In this document: positions 24,093 to 32,385 of the stretch, piece by piece
How the letters are laid out: each line of letters opens with the position of its first letter
Position numbering within the stretch: position 1 is the first letter of the stretch
Assembly: GCF_000231385.2 (NCBI RefSeq)
Contig: NC_018515.1
Coordinates: forward strand, 2,810,501-2,874,500
Reading direction: 5' to 3'
Origin: Desulfosporosinus meridiei DSM 13257
GTDB taxonomy: Bacteria > Bacillota > Desulfitobacteriia > Desulfitobacteriales > Desulfitobacteriaceae
DNA: 64,000 nucleotides
Program-made: the position numbers and the translations under genes
Notes under the pieces: generated by a model
Seen by the model: the letters and a program-made list of their open reading frames with translations, nothing else
Told to the model about the DNA's origin: nothing
Databases searched by the model: none

Positions 24093-26180
24093 TCACTGGA
24101 TGCCAAGAAACATTCCGATATGGAGAATAAGCCAACCCACTATAAAACTAAGTAAAAGGTTATAGGCAACGCCAAAACTTGTCCAACCAATACTATGTGA
24201 CTCTTTATAGGTCGTTACAACAGAAGCCAGACAAGGGATATACAGCATATAGACAACTAAAAAAGTATATGCTCCTAATGGAGTCATAGCTCCGGTCATG
24301 GCTTGGGCAATCGACTGGGATGCATCTGCAGCAACACCATATAGAATTCCTAAGGTTGAGAGAGTTGTTTCTTTAGCGGTAAAGCCAAACACAATCGCCA
24401 CCATAATCCTCCAGTCAAATCCTAAGGGTTGTCCAATAACGGCCAGCCATCCTCCCATCTTACCTGCCCATGTCTCATCCATAGGGACTCCCTGGGGATA
24501 GGAACTTAAGACCCAAACCACAATTGAAGCAACTAAAATAAACGTCCACGCCCTTCTTAGGAAGGAATAGGTTTTTTGCCAGGTGGGCAATAAAATATTG
24601 CGCAGAGTAGGAATGTGGTATAAGGGAAGTTCCATAACAAAGGCTGAGCGTTCCCTTTGTTTAACGACTCTTCTTAATAAGATTGCTGAGAACATGACTA
24701 GAATCATGCTTAAAGATAAAAGACTAATCATAATAACGGCACCCATAGATCCTGGAAAAAAGGCTGCCACAACAGCACTCATTACACCTAAGCGCGGAAC
24801 ACAGGGAATCAATGGGTTAATTAACATGGTAATCAAGCGATCTTTAGGATCTTCTAAAGTTCTTGTTGCCATAATGCCCGGTACATTACAGCCAAACCCG
24901 GACACCAAGGAGAAAAATGATTTTCCATGGAGTCCCATGAGCTGCATAAACCGATCTCCTAAAAATGCAGCCCGTGCTAAATAGCCACTATCTTGCATTA
25001 AAGAGAAAAAAGCAAAGAATATTGCAATTTGAGGAACAAAAGCCAGAACTGCACCAACTCCAGCGAAAATTCCATCTCGCACTAAACTTTGAATAGCAAC
25101 AGGAATCTGCACCTTCTGCATCAGACCTACAATCATATCTGCGGCCCAAGCCATTCCATCTGACACAGCACCACCTAAAGGTGCACTTGCAACAAAGGAA
25201 AACCAAAATACTACAGACAATATTATCAACATAATTGGATAACCCCATAGCGGAGATAATATCCATTCATCCAGTCTATCCGTCCAAGTGCGTTTTATCG
25301 GGCCCTCGTGTATCTTGAATTCTGGCAGGATCTTAGAAATATATTGGTACTTGGCATCCGCTATGGTCATTTCAAATTGATCTTTGCTCCACCCTTCAAC
25401 TTCATAAGCCTGGAGCAAATCTTCTCCAGGCAAGGTATCCGTATCTTGCAGTACGTATTTTATAGAATCTCCTGAGTCACAGCAGGAATCATTATTCTTC
25501 GACCCTTTGGATGTCTGAGGTATACTCCTCCAGGTCTGTCCAATTTCCGAATCCCGTTCTAAACGTTTAATAGCCAACCAACGCAAGGGATACTTTGTCG
25601 CCCAGATTGTATCCGCTAATAAATGCTCCATTGCTTGAATCCGTCTTTCAAGTTCCTCTGGATAAGGAACCTCATCCCTTACAGGATCTTTTTTAAGCTT
25701 TCCCACTCGGATTGCCTCAGACAAGAATTCTTCGACTCCTTGTTCTTTGGCAGCAATGATTTCAACAACTGGCACATTTAAGACCTGGGCTAATTTATTA
25801 GAAAGTATTTTTATGCCTGCAGAATCAGCTAAATCCATCATGTTTAAACCGATTACAACTCTTGGCGCTAGCTCAAGAATCTGAAGAACTAAGTAAAGGT
25901 TTCGTTCAATATTTGAAGCGTCAACCAAAGCCATAACGACATCTGGTTTTTCGCGCAGAATATACTCACGCGTAACAATCTCTTCCTGAGAATATGCGGT
26001 TAGACTATAAGTACCCGGAAGATCAATCAGTTCAATTTGTTCATTGGCCCTCTGAATTACTCCTGATTTTCGTTCTACAGTTTTTCCCGCCCAATTTCCT
26101 ACTTGTTGATTTGATCCAGTCAAAGCATTAAAAACTGTACTCTTCCCAACATTAGGATTACCCATAAGAGCTATTTTCAT
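24093..26180 (-). CDS. feoB: Ferrous iron transporter FeoB
   Basis: An inner-membrane Fe(II) transporter, 695 residues. The N-terminal G domain has G1 GNPNVGKST, G3 DLPGTYSLTAYSQEE and G4 GLNMMDLAD, followed by the helical GDI-like region. The membrane domain has two Gate motifs (GSAPLGGAVSDG is near the first helix; FGCNVPGIMATRTL and PCVPRLGVMSAVVAAFF are the Gate-like blocks). A short Cys pair (NNDSCCDSGDS, about 240) sits in the linker before the membrane part. It lies between feoA and feoC on the same strand. The 163-base gap to feoA is AT-rich and could contain a second promoter. Confidence 0.97.
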   Translation of the reverse strand: MKIALMGNPNVGKSTVFNALTGSNQQVGNWAGKTVERKSGVIQRANEQIELIDLPGTYSLTAYSQEEIVTREYILREKPDVVMALVDASNIERNLYLVLQILELAPRVVIGLNMMDLADSAGIKILSNKLAQVLNVPVVEIIAAKEQGVEEFLSEAIRVGKLKKDPVRDEVPYPEELERRIQAMEHLLADTIWATKYPLRWLAIKRLERDSEIGQTWRSIPQTSKGSKNNDSCCDSGDSIKYVLQDTDTLPGEDLLQAYEVEGWSKDQFEMTIADAKYQYISKILPEFKIHEGPIKRTWTDRLDEWILSPLWGYPIMLIILSVVFWFSFVASAPLGGAVSDGMAWAADMIVGLMQKVQIPVAIQSLVRDGIFAGVGAVLAFVPQIAIFFAFFSLMQDSGYLARAAFLGDRFMQLMGLHGKSFFSLVSGFGCNVPGIMATRTLEDPKDRLITMLINPLIPCVPRLGVMSAVVAAFFPGSMGAVIMISLLSLSMILVMFSAILLRRVVKQRERSAFVMELPLYHIPTLRNILLPTWQKTYSFLRRAWTFILVASIVVWVLSSYPQGVPMDETWAGKMGGWLAVIGQPLGFDWRIMVAIVFGFTAKETTLSTLGILYGVAADASQSIAQAMTGAMTPLGAYTFLVVYMLYIPCLASVVTTYKESHSIGWTSFGVAYNLLLSFIVGWLILHIGMFLGIQ

Positions 26181-26343
26181 GACTCCACCGCCTCCTCTCT
26201 ACGCAACACAAAAATTATGTCCTAGCGGCACCTCTATACGCACAATAACAATAATGCGGTTTTATTAACAATCGATATCATATAAAAATTAAATAATCAG
26301 AGCCTGATAGATGCTAAATCCGGGCAATTTTAGTAGAACTCGG

Positions 26344-26610
26344 CTAACGACTTGCTAACGATGGTTCCAGAAGATTTTGCTCAGGTACAGAAACTATTAT
26401 CTTAGCACATTCCCCACGGCGCATAGCTAAATAATACCCTTTTAAACGAATCTGAAGCGGGCCACCAAATGGAGCACAACGTACAACTTCTATTTCTACT
26501 CCCGGGACAATTCCCATATCCATCATTCTTCGGCGCAACGCACCTCCGCCCTCAATATGCTCAACACGCGCCCATTCCCCAGGTTTTACATCCTGTAAAA
26601 AGCGTTCCAT
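26344..26610 (-). CDS. feoA: FeoA
   Basis: A small SH3-like cytosolic protein of 88 residues that assists FeoB. The motifs RRRMMDMGIVPGVEIEVVRC and GGPLQIRLKGYYLAMRRGEC are the family core. It is the first gene of feoA-feoB-feoC. A Fur-like site lies 18-36 bases upstream of the ATG, so iron repression is likely. Confidence 0.95.
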   Translation of the reverse strand: MERFLQDVKPGEWARVEHIEGGGALRRRMMDMGIVPGVEIEVVRCAPFGGPLQIRLKGYYLAMRRGECAKIIVSVPEQNLLEPSLASR

Positions 26611-26627
26611 CAGTTCCCCCCCTTTAT

Positions 26628-26646
26628 CAAAACGATAACCATTCTC
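26628..26646 (-). promoter_or_regulatory. Fur-box-like site upstream of feoA
   Basis: On the minus strand the 19-base sequence GAGAATGGTTATCGTTTTG matches about 13 of 19 positions of the GATAATGATAATCATTATC Fur consensus. It lies just upstream of the feoA ribosome site. Judged by eye. Confidence 0.55.
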
Positions 26647-26772
26647 AGGCCTAGTTGAAAATATAACTGAGAATACATCTCACTTCATTTACAGAATACT
26701 ATTCATTTAAAACCCTGTCAATAATAAAATTCGAATTGCCTAGGGCGGTTCCTAACAACAACACATCGACCA

Positions 26773-26802
26773 TTGCACCAACGCGTAAAGACATGATATA
26801 CT
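26773..26802 (+). promoter_or_regulatory. Promoter of the thiamine-uptake operon
   Basis: TTGCAC and TATACT with 18-base spacing lie just upstream of the TPP riboswitch, giving a transcript that starts near the aptamer. Confidence 0.6.
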
Positions 26803-26820
26803 TAAAGTAGTATTATATGG

Positions 26821-26905
26821 TAACAGGGGAGCTGGAGTTACTGGCTGAGAGGGACTATTGTCCGACCCTTAACCTGATCTGGGTAATGCCAGCGTAGGGA
26901 GCAGA
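26821..26905 (+). ncRNA. TPP riboswitch (THI element)
   Basis: The conserved THI-box pieces occur in order: GGGGAGC, GGCTGAGAGGG, GACCCTTAACCTGATCTGGG and TAATGCCAGCGTAGGGA. A terminator follows at once (26912-26945), so thiamine pyrophosphate should cause premature termination. The downstream genes encode a thiamine-related importer, consistent with feedback control by TPP. Confidence 0.95.
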
Positions 26906-26911
26906 GATAAG

Positions 26912-26945
26912 AACACGCCGCATTATTATTTGCGGTGTTTTTTTA
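26912..26945 (+). terminator. TPP riboswitch expression-platform terminator
   Basis: AACACGCCGCA pairs with TGCGGTGTT with one bulge, followed by seven or more T residues, 35 bases before the first gene of the operon. Confidence 0.85.
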
Positions 26946-26979
26946 TATATTTCAACCAAATTAATAGGGAGGAAAGATT

Positions 26980-27273
26980 ATGGCAAATATTATTATGGCT
27001 CTCCAAGTTGTTCCCAAAGTTGAAGAATCACGCATCTATGAAGTTGTGGACGAGGCCATTAAAGTAATTGCAAAGAGTGGAGTCACTTACGAAGTCGGCC
27101 CAATGGAAACTACTATGGAAGGAGAGCCTGACCAACTCTGGGCAATTATTAAAGAGGCTCAAGAAGCTTGCATTCGGGCTGGCGCATCCAGAGTAATGTC
27201 CTATATCAAGATGGATTACGTCCCTACAGGCTCTACAATCGGCGAAAAAATTGATAAGTACCGCACCAAATAG
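26980..27273 (+). CDS. Thiamine-binding protein, MTH1187/YkoF family
   Basis: A 97-residue cytosolic protein of the MTH1187/YkoF (DUF77) family, which folds as a ferredoxin-like alpha/beta unit and binds thiamine or its hydroxymethylpyrimidine part. Typical pieces are IMALQVVPKVEESRIYEVVD, VGPMETTMEGE and IRAGASRVMSYIKMDY. AGGGAGG precedes the ATG. It is the first gene after the TPP riboswitch, and its stop codon directly abuts the ATG of the permease gene, so translation is coupled. Role: probable intracellular binding partner or sensor for the importer cargo. Confidence 0.88.
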   Translation: MANIIMALQVVPKVEESRIYEVVDEAIKVIAKSGVTYEVGPMETTMEGEPDQLWAIIKEAQEACIRAGASRVMSYIKMDYVPTGSTIGEKIDKYRTK

Positions 27274-28050
27274 ATGATCAAAAAGAAGTGGAAAGATAGA
27301 ATTCCTTCACTGCTATTCTTCCTCTTTCTTCTCGGGATGTGGCAGTTCCTTACTATCGCCGCTCAAATCCCCCTTTGGATTCTTCCTACTCCTTCACAAA
27401 TCGCTCAAGCCCTATGGGAAACACGCCAACTCTTATGGATGCATACTCTAACGACATTACTGGAAACAACTGTTGGGTTCCTTCTCGCCGTTATCTTCAG
27501 TCTAATAACCGCTGGTATTATGGTTTTATCCCCTTGGATTAAACGACTTATTTATCCGTTTTTGATTATATCTCAGACCGTTCCACTGATAGCCGTAGCC
27601 CCCCTACTAATTCTTTGGCTGGGATATGGCCTCGCCCCCAAAATTATTATCATTATTATCGTTTGTTTTTTCCCAATCACGATTAGCCTTATTGAAGGAT
27701 TAGAATTGACTGATCGGGACCTACTTAATCTCTTGAAAAGTATGGGGGCCACACGTTGGCAAATCTTTTACATTGTTCGCTGGCCTCATGCCCTGCCTTC
27801 ATTTTTCTCAGGCCTTAAAATCGCCGCAACTTACAGCGTCATGGGAGCTGTTATTGGGGAATGGCTTGGTTCTAGCTCCGGTTTAGGGGTATATCTGACC
27901 CGCTCGTCCCATTCGTTTTTGACAGATCGTGTATTCGCAGTAATTTTCACCATTACCCTATTAAGTTTTGTTTACTTTACACTTATCTCTGCTCTTGCTC
28001 GAATTGCCTTGCCCTGGATCGCTAAAGATCCGGACGATAATCTTAACTAG
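27274..28050 (+). CDS. thiX: ABC transporter permease (thiamine precursor import)
   Basis: A 258-residue inner-membrane permease of the SsuC/TauC/ThiX type with about six helices. The EAA loop is seen in LLKSMGATRWQIFYIVRWPHALP (about 150-172), where the ATPase docks. The ATG immediately follows the stop of the YkoF-family gene. With the lipoprotein and ATPase genes that follow, it makes a complete ThiXYZ-like importer, taken to carry hydroxymethylpyrimidine or formylaminopyrimidine compounds because of the riboswitch. The symbol is given by operon logic. Confidence 0.85.
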   Translation: MIKKKWKDRIPSLLFFLFLLGMWQFLTIAAQIPLWILPTPSQIAQALWETRQLLWMHTLTTLLETTVGFLLAVIFSLITAGIMVLSPWIKRLIYPFLIISQTVPLIAVAPLLILWLGYGLAPKIIIIIIVCFFPITISLIEGLELTDRDLLNLLKSMGATRWQIFYIVRWPHALPSFFSGLKIAATYSVMGAVIGEWLGSSSGLGVYLTRSSHSFLTDRVFAVIFTITLLSFVYFTLISALARIALPWIAKDPDDNLN

Positions 28051-28095
28051 CAGGTATTTTTCATCAAGCTAGAATTTATTGGAAAGGACTTCTAT

Positions 28096-29091
28096 ATGAA
28101 AAAATTACTTTCTTTATTAATAATCTCTCTTTTACTGTTTGGATGCAGTGCAAATCCTTCAACAACTGATTCCTCTAAAGTAGAATCAACCACTGAAGTA
28201 ACTCTTATGCTCGATTGGACTCCTAATACAAATCATACGGGTATCTTTGTAGCAAAAGACAAGGGGTACTTTGCAGAAGAAGGGCTAGCTGTCAAAATCC
28301 TGGAACCTTCCAGTTCCGGAAATGTTGAGCAGCTAGTTGCTGCAGGCAAATCAGACTTTGGAATTAGTCAACAAGAACAAGTTACTACGGCACGAGCTAA
28401 TGAGGTTCCGATTGTCTCCTTAGCGGCAATAATTCAACATAACACCTCCGGGTTCGCATCTCCAACCATGAAAAACATCCATAATGCTAAAGACTTCGAG
28501 GGTAAGACCTACGGTGGGTGGGGACTCCCATCTGAAGACGCTATTTTAAAAGCACTCATGGAAAAGGACAAGGCTGATTTCTCAAAGATAAAGATGATTA
28601 ATATTGGTGAAGCCGATCAACTAACCTCCTTAACAAAGGATATAGATTTGACTTGGATTTTTTATGGTTGGACAGGGATAGAAGCAGAATTACGCCAACA
28701 ACCATTAGACATGCTTTGGCTAAAAGACGTCGATCCTGCTCTAGATTTTTATACTCCTGTTGTAATTACCAACGAAGCTACCATCAAATCTCAACCGGAG
28801 CTCGTAGGAAAATTTATGAAAGCTGTAAGCGCCGGGTATCAGTTTGCCATTAAAAATCCGGCCGAATCCGCCGAAATCCTAATAAAAAATGCACCTGAAG
28901 CAAATCCTGAGCTTATTCGCAAAAGCCAAGCATGGCTCAGTCCTCAATATCAGGCAGACGCTACTCGTTGGGGAGAACAGAAAACTCAGGTTTGGGAAAG
29001 TTATGCAAAGTGGCTTGTCGAGAGGGATTTATTACCACAAATGATCGATCCCGCCAAAGCCTACACTAACGATTTTCTACCTAATTCTTAG
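28096..29091 (+). CDS. thiY: Substrate-binding lipoprotein (ThiY/NMT1-like)
   Basis: A 331-residue extracytoplasmic binding protein. It has a lipoprotein signal peptide with lipobox LLFGC (Cys at residue 17), then an NMT1/THI5-like domain. TEVTLMLDWTPNTNHTGIFVA and VEQLVAAGKSDFGISQQEQV are the pyrimidine-binding family core. The WTGIEAELRQQPLDML and FYTPVVITNE segments also fit. GGAAAGGA precedes the ATG. It should deliver a thiamine pyrimidine precursor to the ThiX/ThiZ channel. The operon is TPP-controlled. Confidence 0.9.
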   Translation: MKKLLSLLIISLLLFGCSANPSTTDSSKVESTTEVTLMLDWTPNTNHTGIFVAKDKGYFAEEGLAVKILEPSSSGNVEQLVAAGKSDFGISQQEQVTTARANEVPIVSLAAIIQHNTSGFASPTMKNIHNAKDFEGKTYGGWGLPSEDAILKALMEKDKADFSKIKMINIGEADQLTSLTKDIDLTWIFYGWTGIEAELRQQPLDMLWLKDVDPALDFYTPVVITNEATIKSQPELVGKFMKAVSAGYQFAIKNPAESAEILIKNAPEANPELIRKSQAWLSPQYQADATRWGEQKTQVWESYAKWLVERDLLPQMIDPAKAYTNDFLPNS

Positions 29092-29101
29092 GGGGAAGAA
29101 G

Positions 29102-29857
29102 ATGGGACTTACTCTTCAAGGTCTTTCGAAATCATATTATAACCCCCATCTTGATCGTCAAATGAAGATCATTAATTCTCTAAGTTTTGAGATAGAGACA
29201 GGTTCTTTTGTTTCTTTGATTGGTCCTTCGGGATGTGGAAAAAGTACGATATGCAATCTTATAGCAGGTATTGAAAGCCCCGATTGTGGCCAAATAATGC
29301 TGGACAGCTCCTTAATAAACGGCCTTTCCGGGAATATCGGCTACATGCCTCAAAAGGATTTGCTTTTACCCTGGCGTACTCTTCTAGAAAATGTTCTTCT
29401 GGGATGTGAGATACAGCATCAAGACAAACATAATGCGCTAGAGGAAGCTCATAAATGGTTAAACCAATTCGGACTTGCATCCTTCTCAAACCATTACCCC
29501 CATCAATTATCAGGTGGGATGCGTCAACGGGGTGCTTTGTTGAGAACAATTCTATTTGGCAAAAAAACTTTGCTGCTTGATGAACCTTTTGGAGCCCTAG
29601 ATGCCTTAACCCGCCAGGAAATACAACGCTGGCTGTCATCTATCTGGAACCAAACACGCCATACAGTTTTGTTCATAACCCATGATATCGACGAGGCTAT
29701 ACTTCTTTCCGACAAAATAATTGTTTTGAGTCAACAGCCGGCCTGTGTTCTCCAAACATTGACTGTCCCCTTTCCTCAACCTCGTGATTCGGATGTATTA
29801 CTTTCAAGTGCGTCGTTAGACCTTAAAAAAGAGCTATTGAATTTACTAATCAAGTGA
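29102..29857 (+). CDS. thiZ: ABC transporter ATP-binding protein (thiamine precursor import)
   Basis: A 251-residue cytosolic ATPase of the SsuB/TauB/ThiZ group. Walker A is GPSGCGKST (about 43-51), the Q-loop is in GYMPQKDLLLPWRTL, the signature is HQLSGGMRQRGAL, Walker B is LLLDEPFGALD and the switch His is in FITHDIDEA. It is the last gene of the riboswitch-controlled operon and is followed by a terminator at 29884-29931. Confidence 0.92.
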   Translation: MGLTLQGLSKSYYNPHLDRQMKIINSLSFEIETGSFVSLIGPSGCGKSTICNLIAGIESPDCGQIMLDSSLINGLSGNIGYMPQKDLLLPWRTLLENVLLGCEIQHQDKHNALEEAHKWLNQFGLASFSNHYPHQLSGGMRQRGALLRTILFGKKTLLLDEPFGALDALTRQEIQRWLSSIWNQTRHTVLFITHDIDEAILLSDKIIVLSQQPACVLQTLTVPFPQPRDSDVLLSSASLDLKKELLNLLIK

Positions 29858-29883
29858 ACTCATGACCCTGACCCATTAACCTG

Positions 29884-29931
29884 AAAAACCAAAGGCTTTG
29901 ATCAAATATGACCAAGCGCCTTTGGTTTTTA
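29884..29931 (+). terminator. Terminator of the thiamine-uptake operon
   Basis: AAAAACCAAAGGC pairs with GCCTTTGGTTTTT across a 21-base loop, ending in a T run. It can also work for the convergent YczE-like gene. Confidence 0.8.
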
Positions 29932-29964
29932 AATTTATCCGGTCTATATTAAGAAACTATCTCT

Positions 29965-30645
29965 TCAAACGGTTTCATTGGTGGGTTTAGTCTTTAAAAA
30001 CTTCTGTCTGAGAAACCTAACATCATCATCAATAAATCTGTGTTGAACTTGCTTCACATTAAATCTAAAGAGCTTGAAGATAAACTGAATAATATAGCCA
30101 AGGGCAACAGACATAATCAACGTCCCTATTCCTACGAAGCCACCTAATAGGTATCCTACAATAAGAGCGCTGATTTCTATAGAATTTCTGATAAACCTCA
30201 CTGATCTATTGGTCTTTTTCGTTAAAGCAATCATTAAACCATCACGTGGACCAGAACCTAATCCTGCTCCGATGTAGAAATAACTGGCAACTCCTACAAT
30301 AAACATGCCTAAAAACATCATGATAAGGCCAGAAACAAGGTCTGCTGCTATCGGAATAAGATAATTTAACATTATCAAATCCATGAACAATCCAATAAAC
30401 AGCATATTGCCAAGAGATCCCCATCCTACCCTCTCTCCTAAAGCTGCATTTATAATTACTAGAATAATTCCTACTCCAATACTAGCTTGCCCCATCGTAA
30501 TACCTGTAAGATACACTATTCCTTGATGAAAAACATCCCAGGGAGCTAACCCCAGATTAGCATTAATTGTCAACACGATGCCAACTGCAAACAAGAATAA
30601 ACCTAAAAATAATCTTATAATCCTTTGAACCATTATTATCACCAT
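29965..30645 (-). CDS. YczE/YitT-type membrane protein
   Basis: A five-helix membrane protein of the YczE/YyaS family. LFAVGIVLTINANLGLAPWDV is the conserved N-terminal helix and motif, and YIGAGLGSGPRDGLMIAL is the second conserved glycine-rich loop. The longest frame begins at TTG 30687. I favour the ATG at 30645, preceded closely by AGAAGG, giving about 226 residues, but a further ATG 12 bases on is also possible. Its function is unknown; in Bacillus yczE has been linked to lipopeptide synthesis. A perfect 14-bp palindrome lies upstream (30701-30714). Confidence 0.82.
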   Translation of the reverse strand: MVIIMVQRIIRLFLGLFLFAVGIVLTINANLGLAPWDVFHQGIVYLTGITMGQASIGVGIILVIINAALGERVGWGSLGNMLFIGLFMDLIMLNYLIPIAADLVSGLIMMFLGMFIVGVASYFYIGAGLGSGPRDGLMIALTKKTNRSVRFIRNSIEISALIVGYLLGGFVGIGTLIMSVALGYIIQFIFKLFRFNVKQVQHRFIDDDVRFLRQKFLKTKPTNETV

Positions 30646-30700
30646 AGCCTTCTGCCTTAAAGACAAATACATAATTCTAATAGACAATTATCATACTTAG

Positions 30701-30714
30701 TATAGTGCACTATA
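30701..30714. promoter_or_regulatory. 14-bp palindrome in a divergent promoter region
   Basis: TATAGTGCACTATA is perfectly self-complementary and lies between the YczE-like gene (minus) and the 51-residue small gene (plus). It is a plausible operator of a dimeric regulator. None is encoded next to it. Confidence 0.45.
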
Positions 30715-30758
30715 GTTATATCTACTAATTTTTCTAAAATAAAGGAGGGACTCAAATT

Positions 30759-30914
30759 ATGACAAAGCTTAACAAGCTCTCTGATCATGGAAATGTTAAT
30801 TCATCTAAACATACTTCTAAAACTTCTCCTGAACCTAATACAACTGGAAAAAGCAAAGATGATGTGATTTTCACAAAGGATAAAAGCCCTGATGATCTAG
30901 AAATCTTAGATTAG
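30759..30914 (+). CDS. Small hydrophilic protein (51 residues)
   Basis: An ATG seven bases after AAAGGAGGGA begins a 51-codon frame. The product is polar, rich in Ser, Thr, Lys and Asp, starts MTKLNKLSDHGN and ends KDKSPDDLEILD. No hydrophobic core, cysteine or known motif is present, so it is probably unstructured. It stops six bases before the end of the convergent TfoX gene. The strong ribosome site makes it likely to be real; no function can be offered. Confidence 0.65.
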   Translation: MTKLNKLSDHGNVNSSKHTSKTSPEPNTTGKSKDDVIFTKDKSPDDLEILD

Positions 30915-30920
30915 ACCATA

Positions 30921-31286
30921 TCATTGCTCTTCACTTTGTGATCTTCGTTTTCCTGATTTTCTTTTGCTATTTCGAGATACCAATAAAGCTTTACTAGCCC
31001 AGTCAGCTATCTGTTTTCTATCTTCTAATATATCAACTGGAACCTCATAATATGGCATTAACATCGGTCTGTCAGAAAATGGTTTAAAGGGCTCCATTCC
31101 TGCTCGCTCATAGTCCGATCTGTTGGAATCGTCAACCTTGAAATAAAGAGTATCGTCTGCAATCAAGCCGAAAATAAATCCTTCAAAGTAAATCCCCGCA
31201 CCGCCGAACATATTTTTAATTGTAACTGCTCCTAACTCACCAAGTTGATCAATCAAATATTCTTTGTAACTATTGTTAATCCCCAT
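30921..31286 (-). CDS. TfoX N-terminal domain protein
   Basis: A 121-residue stand-alone TfoX_N protein. YLIDQLGELGAVTIKNMFGGAGIYFEGFIFGLI and YFKVDDSNRSDYERAGMEPFKPF follow the family closely, with a basic tail rich in Arg, Lys and Ser. In gamma-proteobacteria TfoX controls competence, but stand-alone N-domains in Firmicutes have no proven role. It stands alone between small genes. A ComFB-family gene, another family named from competence, lies 1.6 kb away. Confidence 0.85.
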   Translation of the reverse strand: MGINNSYKEYLIDQLGELGAVTIKNMFGGAGIYFEGFIFGLIADDTLYFKVDDSNRSDYERAGMEPFKPFSDRPMLMPYYEVPVDILEDRKQIADWASKALLVSRNSKRKSGKRRSQSEEQ

Positions 31287-31328
31287 TAGACCCTCCGCAA
31301 AAACATTAAGTCAATTATAGTTACATTA

Positions 31329-31363
31329 CAAAAGGCCAGGGAGATAAATCCCCTAGCCTTTTG
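31329..31363 (-). terminator. Terminator of the zinc-ribbon gene
   Basis: CAAAAGGC...AGGG pairs with CCCCT...GCCTTTTG with small interruptions, 12 bases past the zinc-ribbon gene stop. Confidence 0.75.
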
Positions 31364-31375
31364 TTGATCATCATT

Positions 31376-31681
31376 TTAGTAACGACGCATAGATTGGAAA
31401 CAATCTCGGCAGTACACCGGTTTTTCACCCGATGGTTGGAATGGAACTTCCGTTTGTACACCGCAGCTTGCGCAAACTGCTGGGAACATTTCACGTTGTG
31501 GACGACTTCCGAAATTACCTCGACCGCCACCGCCTGATTGTTGTTTACGTGCCTGACGACAAGCAGGACAACGTGTTGGTTCATTTTCAAATCCTTTTTC
31601 AGCATAAAAGTCTTGTTCACCTGCTGAAAATACAAATTCTTGACTGCAATCGCGGCATATTAGGTATTTGTCTTGAGCCAT
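31376..31681 (-). CDS. Zinc-ribbon protein with CxxC motifs
   Basis: A 101-residue protein with two zinc-binding modules. The N-terminal ribbon (about 5-45) has ICRDCSQEFVFSAGEQDFY and CPACRQARK. A Gly/Arg-rich linker (QQSGGGGRGNFGSRP) follows, and the C-terminal ribbon (about 68-98) has CASCGVQTEVPF and YCRDCFQSM. The family (zinc-ribbon/CxxC_CXXC_SSSS) is widespread in Clostridia and Chloroflexi; the RGG-like linker suggests nucleic acid binding. The ATG follows GGAGGAG. A 12-bp inverted repeat in the leader ends at this ribosome site (31692-31751). Confidence 0.85.
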   Translation of the reverse strand: MAQDKYLICRDCSQEFVFSAGEQDFYAEKGFENEPTRCPACRQARKQQSGGGGRGNFGSRPQREMFPAVCASCGVQTEVPFQPSGEKPVYCRDCFQSMRRY

Positions 31682-31691
31682 GATAACTCCT

Positions 31692-31751
31692 CCTTATTTG
31701 GTGTTCTTGTATGTTGGATCCTACAAATTATCATCCGTGCACCAAATAAGG
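31692..31751 (-). promoter_or_regulatory. Leader hairpin abutting the zinc-ribbon ribosome site
   Basis: On the mRNA, CCTTATTTGGTG (31751-31740) can pair perfectly with CACCAAATAAGG (31703-31692). The downstream arm ends inside AAGGAGGAG, the ribosome site of the zinc-ribbon gene. A 36-base loop separates the arms. This arrangement could block translation in a temperature- or protein-dependent way. Confidence 0.55.
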
Positions 31752-31905
31752 TCAGAACTATGGATTCCAATTTAAGTTAGGCCCAAGTTTTAACAAGCAC
31801 ACGGTCAGTATAGCAGAGGGTGTGCGGATTATCAACCAAAATTTTCTACAATTTATCATCTTTTCTTTAATTGTAATATCGAAACCTAATAGTCAGAAAG
31901 CTTGA

Positions 31906-32385
31906 TCAGGTTTGAATATTCAAGTCCTCCAAGGCCTTTCTTAGTCTGGCAATATGAAAGGGTTTAGTCATATCTTGCCCATACCAATGACAATCTAATA
32001 TGTCTGCATCTTTAACGATCTCCTCAAGTGGTGATCCGACTTCCTCCTTCTTAGAATGATTAATGACAGCCTGAATAATGAGCTCTTTGGTTTCCTTTGT
32101 TTCAGCTCTTTGACTAAGAAAAGCCCTTACTGGCTCCTCTCCTTTTGGGGCATGCTCATTCTGGCGGCCCGAGAACCACCTACCAATATCGTGCAAAGCA
32201 CAGGCTAAGGCAGCCCCCTCCACATCTAGACCTCTTTTTTCCGCTAACATACGCCCAATTTGAGCACAACTTGTAGCATGAATTTTTTCCCACAAAATAG
32301 GATAATCCCGTTCAGCCGTCTGTGCACCTATTTCATCCAATAAAGAGTAGATGTCCTGCAAATCATTAATAAATTGCCAATTCAT
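31906..32385 (-). CDS. Small HD-domain hydrolase
   Basis: A 159-residue HD phosphohydrolase. A His precedes in the WEKIHATSCAQ segment (near 35), the HD pair is in LACALHDIGRWFSG (near 67), His residues lie in QNEHAPKG and INHSKKEE, and the second Asp is in KDADILDCHWYG (near 126). AAAAGGAG precedes the ATG. It is the second of several small HD proteins in the window. The substrate is unknown. No operon partner. Confidence 0.8.
   Translation of the reverse strand: MNWQFINDLQDIYSLLDEIGAQTAERDYPILWEKIHATSCAQIGRMLAEKRGLDVEGAALACALHDIGRWFSGRQNEHAPKGEEPVRAFLSQRAETKETKELIIQAVINHSKKEEVGSPLEEIVKDADILDCHWYGQDMTKPFHIARLRKALEDLNIQT

Noticed and set aside
24988-25266. 92-codon minus-strand Cys-rich frame inside feoB
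   Set aside because: Shadow frame of feoB; no ribosome site.
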